From: Ichthyophthirius multifiliis | Taxonomy: Eukaryota; Ciliophora; Oligohymenophorea; Hymenostomatida | Assembly: GCF_000220395.1 (NCBI RefSeq) | Contig: NW_004086068.1 | Coordinates: forward strand, 1 to 40,045 | Reading direction: 5' to 3' | DNA length: 40,045 nucleotides | Part shown: piece after piece, positions 33,960 through 40,045 of the stretch | How the letters are laid out: each line of letters starts with the position of its first letter | Numbering within the stretch: the stretch's first letter is position 1 | Program-made: the position numbers and the translations under genes | The notes under the pieces: model-generated | What the model was told of the DNA's origin: nothing | Databases searched by the model: none | What the model saw: the letters and a program-made list of their open reading frames with translations, nothing else

Positions 33960-36106
33960 TCAAGGACTAGAATCTAATTCTACTATTTAAACATTATTAA
34001 CATTATTTTATTAATTTAAGATTTGATCATTTTATAATTATTAAGACTATGCTGCAGTTCTTAATGGTTATCTTAAGTAAATATCTCTATTTATAGCTGA
34101 TTAATTTACATTTAATTAAGAGACAGTTGCTCTTCTTTATGTATTATCAGTTTAATTAATAATTTAAGGATTCAACATTTATTAATTTAAATTATTAGCT
34201 TATGTATTTAAATCTTAGTTAATCATTTGTTAATTACTTTCGAGTTAATTAAAATTATTTTCATTAGCATTTGCAACACTACTACTATGAAATTAAGATT
34301 TTTTAATAATTTAAATATTTGTCTATTAGACTAAAATTAAAAATATATATAATACAAAAAATTATATAAAAAAGTAAAGACAAACCATTATTTTTTTGCA
34401 TCATATCTTATGTAGCATTACTAATGATTCTTTACCTATATGAATTATTATTTATTGATTCAATTTCTTTATGGTTCTCTATAGCTTTTCTATTTAATTA
34501 TTCTCTACAAAAAGGGCAATTTGCATTTTGTTTAAACCATCCTTCTAAACATTCCGAATGAAAAACATGAAAGCAAACACTCATTCTACATAAAGTGTTT
34601 TACTCAAAATTACATAAGCATACAACCTTATTATATATAATATAAAATATAAATAACTTTTTTATACACATTCCACTGTTTCTTTTAAATCTGGAAATTA
34701 ATTTATTATTTATTAATATTCTTGTATTGGCATATATTTATTCATAGTATTTTTTGTGATAGGCACAAAAACAGTTCTTGCTCTATCTATTTATCTATTT
34801 TTTTGTTTTTTTGTTTTTTTATAAATATTTTTATAAAAAAATAAACTAATCTATAGGTTAGTCTTGAACCTAAATATTTTAAACAATAATTTCTTGATTA
34901 GGAGCCACAATTTATGATTTTCTTAAAAATTAACTAATATAGACGTAAATAAAAGTAACTAAACTCAAAAATCCAATAATACAAACTAAAACAATTAAAA
35001 TTGTTTACAAAGTATTATCACTTGATTCTTTTTTTTTTTTTTTTAAAAAAAAAAAAAATTTTCTAAAAATTAAAAATTAAAACCTATTGATTCTTCGTAT
35101 TCATCTAATTAAAATTCAAGAGTTTAAATAAAATTTTATATATTATAAAAACATATTAAAATTCCAACATTATTTAAATTATTTTATTTTACGAATTCTT
35201 TATATTAAAACAATTTTTGTCCTCCAATAATAAATGACTAATTATCTGACTCAGGTAATAACACAGAATCAAAAAAAAAATTTGGAACTTAAACTTCTGA
35301 TTGTTAATTATAAATAATGTTAATAAAAATCTATTTCTAAAGTCCAATTAATTTTAAAATATATTTATCACTCATATCATATAATTAAAAATAATAATTA
35401 ATCCATTCAAAAGATTGTAAATTAATATTTATTTTATAACTTAATTAAGAAATACTTCTCTTAAATTATATATATAAAATATTTAAATATATTTATATAT
35501 ATATATATATATTTATATATTTTATTTATTTACCTTAAATTAACATTATTAACCAAAATAACTAAAATAACATTCACATTAACCTTATTTACATTGCCCA
35601 TTAGTTATTAATTTTTAATTTTTACAATCATTTTGACAAGGCATTTATATGTAAGATATCACCTTTATCTCATAATCAACTTTAAATTTGTTTGATTTCA
35701 GATCATAATATGTTAATACCATATTTTTACCTTATTAAGGATTTTCTAATACTATGCTTTAGTATAATTAGGCTGAATAACATCCTTCATAATCATAATA
35801 TACCGGACCATTATTATTTTGCATATTTTAAGCAAGCATTTCTTAAAATTAAGATATACTAGGTTCTGAATCAATTTCAGATAAAATAAAAACAGGACGA
35901 TAATTTGGAAATAAGAATTATTTATTATTTAATATCTTCAATTATATTTACAAATAGTTTGATTAATTTTAAGGCAAAAATATTAATTATTAATTGGTGT
36001 CTTAAATTGAATATACTTTTTTTTATAATAAAGTATCAAATTATGCTTAATTTTATTTTGTTTTTGTAATTAAAAATAGAATAATGTTTAATATTTATAT
36101 GTACAT
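33960..36106 (-). CDS. Type I membrane protein: EGF-like domain, TM helix and cytosolic RING-H2
   Basis: Six exons total 1869 nt, an exact 622 aa plus stop. Introns are 35533-35460, 35083-35028, 34846-34795, 34667-34627 and 34385-34331. The signal peptide is MYIQILNIILFLLITKTKQ. The lumenal part has VYYDYEGCYSAQ and an EGF-like domain: CQNDCKNQ, then NGQCKQGQCECYFSYFGQQC. A second beta-rich region carries WINYYFQLYDMSDKYILKL. The single TM helix is ILIVLVCIIGFLSLVTFIYV. The cytosolic tail has MPIQEYQQIINQFPDLKE leading into the RING-H2: ETVECVVCLC, then CFHVFHSECLEGWFK and CPFCREQ. An Asn/Gln-rich tail ends IVELDSSP. This architecture implies a ubiquitin ligase of the endomembrane or plasma membrane with an extracellular sensor-like domain. 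The substrate is unknown. Ciliates carry many such RING proteins. Confidence 0.9.
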
Positions 36107-36991
36107 TTTTTTTTTTTTATATTTTATTTTATACATAAATTAAAAATATTTTTTTTAAAAAAAATTAAAAATATTTTGAAAATAAATATAATTCAAAGCA
36201 TAAAAAATTAAAATATAATTTTATTTTATAAGAATATTCAGTATACAATTAATTATATTTTTATATTTTTTTTTCTTATTTATATAACTTCTTTAAATTA
36301 TTATAACCATCTTTAGTTTTATTTTAGTTAAATTTAAAAAGTTACACTTAAATAAAAAATAAAATTATATATAAATATAAATTAAATAATTCGCTTTAAA
36401 GTTTCTTTTAAAAAATTAAATGGGTACACTTATATTAATATTTTTAAATATCATTTAAGCTAAATATTTAATTATATATATAAATATATATAAAATGATT
36501 ATATTTGACAATATACATTAAAATAATATTAAAACTATTAAAAAATTTTAAATATATATTTATTATAATTTATTATATCTTTTTATGATTTAAAACTAAT
36601 TTTAGATTATAATTTTATATTTTTCTTTGAATATATTTAATATTTAAAATATATTTAATAATTTATTATATAAGGTATAAAATAATTTATTAAAAAGTCG
36701 GTAATATAAATAATATATAATTTTTAATTAAATAAATTATATTTAAAAAATCTTTTAAAAATTAAATAATTTTAATCAATAAATTTAATGAATAACTAAA
36801 ATAAAAATTAATAATATTATTTTATATTTGATTTATTTTAATATTATTTATAAAATTCTAATGTCAATAATTATTATAAAAAAGCAAATAAAAACAAAAC
36901 ATTAATAAATTTCGAAAAATAAAAAAAAAACTTACAAAACATTAAAAAATTAAATAATTAAACAATAATAAAAATTTTATAAATAAAAAAA
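36107..36991. other. AT-rich divergent spacer
   Basis: Spacer of about 880 nt between divergent genes (EGF/RING on minus, TPR on plus). It must contain both promoters. It is nearly pure A/T, and I could not identify elements beyond A-rich DNA before each ATG. Confidence 0.6.
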
Positions 36992-38954
36992 ATGAAACTA
37001 AATTCTGCTTTATAATAACAATAATAATAATTTACATAATAAAAAAGTATATTAAGAAGAACCTAAAATTCTGATTCTACACACAAAAAATACACTATGA
37101 CATATTATGATTCTAACCTTAAGCCGCTATTCGGTCATTCTTAACTAAATCAACCATCCCGATATGGTATAATATAAAAGCTAAAGCCCATAACTTACAA
37201 CCCAATCCAAGTATTAGAAAAAATAGAAAGCCAAATAGAAGAAATCGACATAAGATTTAAAAATATGGATGTATTAAATCCCAATACATAAAAAAAGATT
37301 AATTAATATGCAAAACAAATAGAACCGGAATAGACTCGAATAGTAAAAGTTTCAGAATTTAAAGTAAAGCCTTTGAAAAGAAATGAATATGATTATTTAA
37401 TTTTTAAAGATATTTTTGTTTATCCGCAAGAAGAAAGGCTTAATAAACTCAAAATTTCCGATAAAAAATAGCGAAATAATAAAAAATTATTGAATGATTC
37501 TTCCGCTGAATAATTTTATAAAGATCTCAAAAAGGATAATGAAAAAAATAACAATAAAAATTACAAAAACAATATTTTTAAGCTAAATTAATATGAGATT
37601 TTTGGGACTTAAAATAATTAAATGAACCCCTATTAATTAAAAGATGATAAATAGATGGGAAATTAAAACTAATAGAGTCCTTAAAAAAAACAATAATAGT
37701 AAATTCTCAAGAGCAATTTTTCTATCCTTGAATAAACTTTTCAATTAGATAAAAATACAGAACAATAGAAATAATTCTTTGATTAATTGATATAAGTTTA
37801 ACCACCAGATTAACTATATAAATTAAATATGAACACTAATATAGTAAACTCAAAGTATTTTTTTTATTTTAAATAAAATAAAAAAATACATATAGTTTTG
37901 CAACTTCTATTCCATTAACATATGCTTTTGATGAAAATAATAAATCTAATATTTAAGATTTGTTAATTTTATCAAAATCAAGTTAATAAACAGGAGATGT
38001 TAAAAAGGAAGCACATATATATTTCTATTTAGGTGTAGTATATGATAACTAAAAAAATATCACGAAGTATTTATACTAACAATAAAAAATATAAGCACAT
38101 CTATATAAAATAAAAAAATAAAAAAAAGGCATTATAATATTATTTAAAATACTTAAAATGTGCAAGTTTAGCCAATGATAAAATCGGAATATCATTAGGT
38201 TCAAATAGAGTAGCATTAGATTATTTTCATATAAAAGAATATTCAAAAAGCATTGAATATCATTAATTAAATATTAAAAATTCAGATGAAGAAAACTGCT
38301 ATGCTGGATATTATAATATTGGAATAAGCTAACGAAAAAATAGAATGTATAATGAAGCTTTAAGCAATTTTGAAATATCATTAAAATGGGCTTAAGAAAG
38401 AGACGTTAATATTTTGTATATATAATCTTAATAATAAAATATTTTTTGTTTTTTCTTAACAAAAATAATAAAATATTTTTATATAGGAATTAGAGTCTGA
38501 ATGTCTTTGTTTAGGTTAAATTGGTATTACTTATTAAGAAATAGGATTAACAGAAGAAGCCTTATTTTATTTTACAGTAAAAAAAAATATATAAATATTA
38601 TATAGTTTCTATTATTTTAATATAAAGGCTTGCTTTGAAGCAGGAAAAAAACTTAGAAAATATAAAATATAATTAGATTGTATGATACACATTACTAAAT
38701 CATTGGCTTAAACACAAAATAATCATTCTGAAAGTACTTCTAATATCCTTAAAGATGCTATTTAAGTTTTTTTTTTATTTTTTATTAACAAAAAAAATAT
38801 TATTTATTTAAAGTGTGCTCAAAATCTAGATGATTAAAAAGTAAAAGGATTATGCCTTTGCAATTTTGGAGTTATTAAAGGTTAAAAATAATATTAAAAT
38901 CATATTTAAGAATATGATATTACGAAAGATATTGAAGATTTCGATGAAGAATGA
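36992..38954 (+). CDS. Tetratricopeptide (TPR) repeat protein, about 559 aa
   Basis: The exons are 36992-37854, 37896-38066, about 38128-38404, 38487-38576, 38628-38765 and 38814-38954. The N-terminal 280 residues are Lys/Asn/Gln-rich with short ordered bits (NPIQVLEKIESQIEEIDIRF). The C-terminal half is TPR helices: AHIYFYLGVVYDNQKN, KALQYYLKYLKCASLANDK, NRVALDYFHIKEYSKSIEYH, GYYNIGISQRKNRMYNEALS, LGQIGITYQEIGLTEEALFY and ACFEAGKKLRKY. The layout of disordered N-terminus plus about six TPRs resembles ciliary TPR proteins such as TTC29, but this is tentative. The 38067 intron restores a TPR of normal length only if its 3' end lies one base before the AG, or if a base is missing in the A7 run at 38121-38127. 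The function is probably scaffolding. Confidence 0.8.
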
Positions 38955-40045
38955 AAAATAATATTAGACTATATATAAAAATATTATATATATATATAAA
39001 AAATATATTATGAAAATTAAAATATAAAATATATATATAGAATAATATCTATAAAAAAATTTAATATAGTATTAGTTATTTTTTAATTTTTTGAGTTTTT
39101 TATAAATATACTAATTTGGAATAATGTTTGTTATAAATAGTAAATTAAAATAAGTAAATTTAAATTAAATCAAATTCTAAAATTTTAAATAAATAAATAT
39201 GTAATAATCGAAATTTTAGAAACAATGATATTCTATTTAAAATATAATGATATGTAAACATATGTTAAATATATTAGAAAATTTAGAAAGTTATAAAGTA
39301 ATTTTTAATAATATTTTATGGTAGTATGAAACAAATTATTATAATAAAATTTAATTTTTTGTGTTATAAATATTGTTAAACTAGCTTTAGAATATTATAA
39401 TACTATATATGTTCCTTATTATTTTATAACATATTTTTTAAAAAAATTTTTAGCTAACGATAATATAAATTTTTTTGGCTATTTAATTTATATTTAAGTA
39501 TAAAATATAAATTTCTAAATAAATATTTAAAATATTTTTAATATTATTAAAATTTAAAAATAATATTTCTTTGATAAAATTGATAATAACTTAATTTATA
39601 AAAAATACAAATTAAAAACAAATAATATTATATTATAAAAATTATTAAATTTCAGTATTTAAAATAAAAAAAATATTAAATCGATTTATTAGTATATTAA
39701 ATAAATAATTTAAATGTATTATTATATGACTGAAAGAAGTGTCAATTAATAGTAATAATATAAAATGTGTATAATAAATAATTTATAACTTAAATTTAAT
39801 ATTTTACCAAAAATACAAATTGTAATATTAAAAGATTCCGAACTAAATTAAAAGAATATTATTTAAAAAAAAAAAAATATTATTAAATATAATATATTGT
39901 ATAAAATTATAATCAAAATATAAAAAAAAATGTAATTAAAAAAAAAAAATATAATAAATTAAAAATAAAAAATAATTTAAAAAAAATACAATTTATTATA
40001 TAAAAAAAAAATTAAATAAATATAAAAAAAAAATTATATTTAAAT
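38955..40045. other. AT-rich terminal spacer
   Basis: The last 1.1 kb is A/T-only spacer with poly-A runs. I found no coding-like text, tRNA-like fold or telomeric repeat. Confidence 0.65.

Noticed and set aside
6831-38404. Programmed ribosomal frameshifting as the cause of the one-base breaks
   Set aside because: The Euplotes-type signal acts at AAA-UAA/UAG stop codons, but these triplets are sense here. The breaks have no shared slippery motif and mostly sit in simple A/T runs.
1-40045. CRISPR arrays, bacterial operons, tRNA or rRNA genes, telomeric repeats
   Set aside because: I saw no regularly spaced repeats, Shine-Dalgarno spacing, cloverleaf sequence or CCCCAA/GGGGTT runs.
1-40045. 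Retroelement, Polinton or virus-derived genes
   Set aside because: I recognised no reverse transcriptase, integrase, capsid or viral polymerase motifs in table-6 reading of either strand.

Overview
The window reads as macronuclear DNA of an oligohymenophorean ciliate. Every recognisable gene has in-frame TAA and TAG where its family has glutamine or a variable residue, and every gene ends in TGA (translation table 6). The DNA is extremely AT-rich, with (TA)n tracts and mostly short introns (31-261 nt). AT-richness and gene style resemble Ichthyophthirius or Tetrahymena; this placement is inference. Under the standard code almost no gene is visible, so all models here were read by hand with table 6.

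Layout. 1-2.2 kb is AT-rich spacer. 2.2-5.2 kb (+) is an IQ-motif coiled-coil/polyQ protein, and 5.5-6.0 kb (+) a small coiled-coil protein. 6.8-8.7 kb (+) is the U3 snoRNP protein Mpp10, convergent with the intronless AP-1 clathrin adaptor mu subunit (8.8-10.1 kb, -). 10.3-12.5 kb (-) is an AGC-type protein kinase, with a probable upstream exon to 13.0 kb. 13.0-16.0 kb is mostly empty apart from an inverted repeat and a doubtful ORF. 16.06-16.98 kb (-) is phosphoseryl-tRNA(Sec) kinase, divergent from an unrecognised 348-aa protein (17.1-18.1 kb, +) across a 37-A tract. 18.5-20.0 kb (+) is a SHIPPO/ODF3-type PGPG-repeat protein and 20.5-21.7 kb (+) an arrestin-fold protein. 23.1-26.3 kb (+) carries two DOMON-domain secreted paralogues separated by a 546-nt tandem duplication that looks partly artefactual. 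27.4-28.4 kb (+) is a multi-pass membrane RING-H2 protein, convergent with an unrecognised multi-exon gene (28.6-31.0 kb, -). 31.8-33.4 kb (-) is MAEA/Gid9, a GID/CTLH ubiquitin-ligase subunit. 34.0-36.1 kb (-) is a secretory-pathway EGF-like/TM/RING-H2 protein. 37.0-39.0 kb (+) is a TPR protein, and the rest is spacer.

Functions are ordinary eukaryotic housekeeping and ciliary roles: ribosome biogenesis, vesicle coats, selenocysteine synthesis, ubiquitin ligation (three ligase-type genes within 9 kb), axonemal or cytoskeletal proteins and secreted surface proteins. No operon or gene-cluster logic links them.

The most notable signals are: UGA as sole stop alongside a selenocysteine-pathway enzyme; heavy use of AAG 3' splice sites; recurrent one-base frame breaks near A/T runs in otherwise well-conserved genes (probably draft-sequence error); and the 546-nt duplication. 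I did not find a convincing undescribed multi-gene system.
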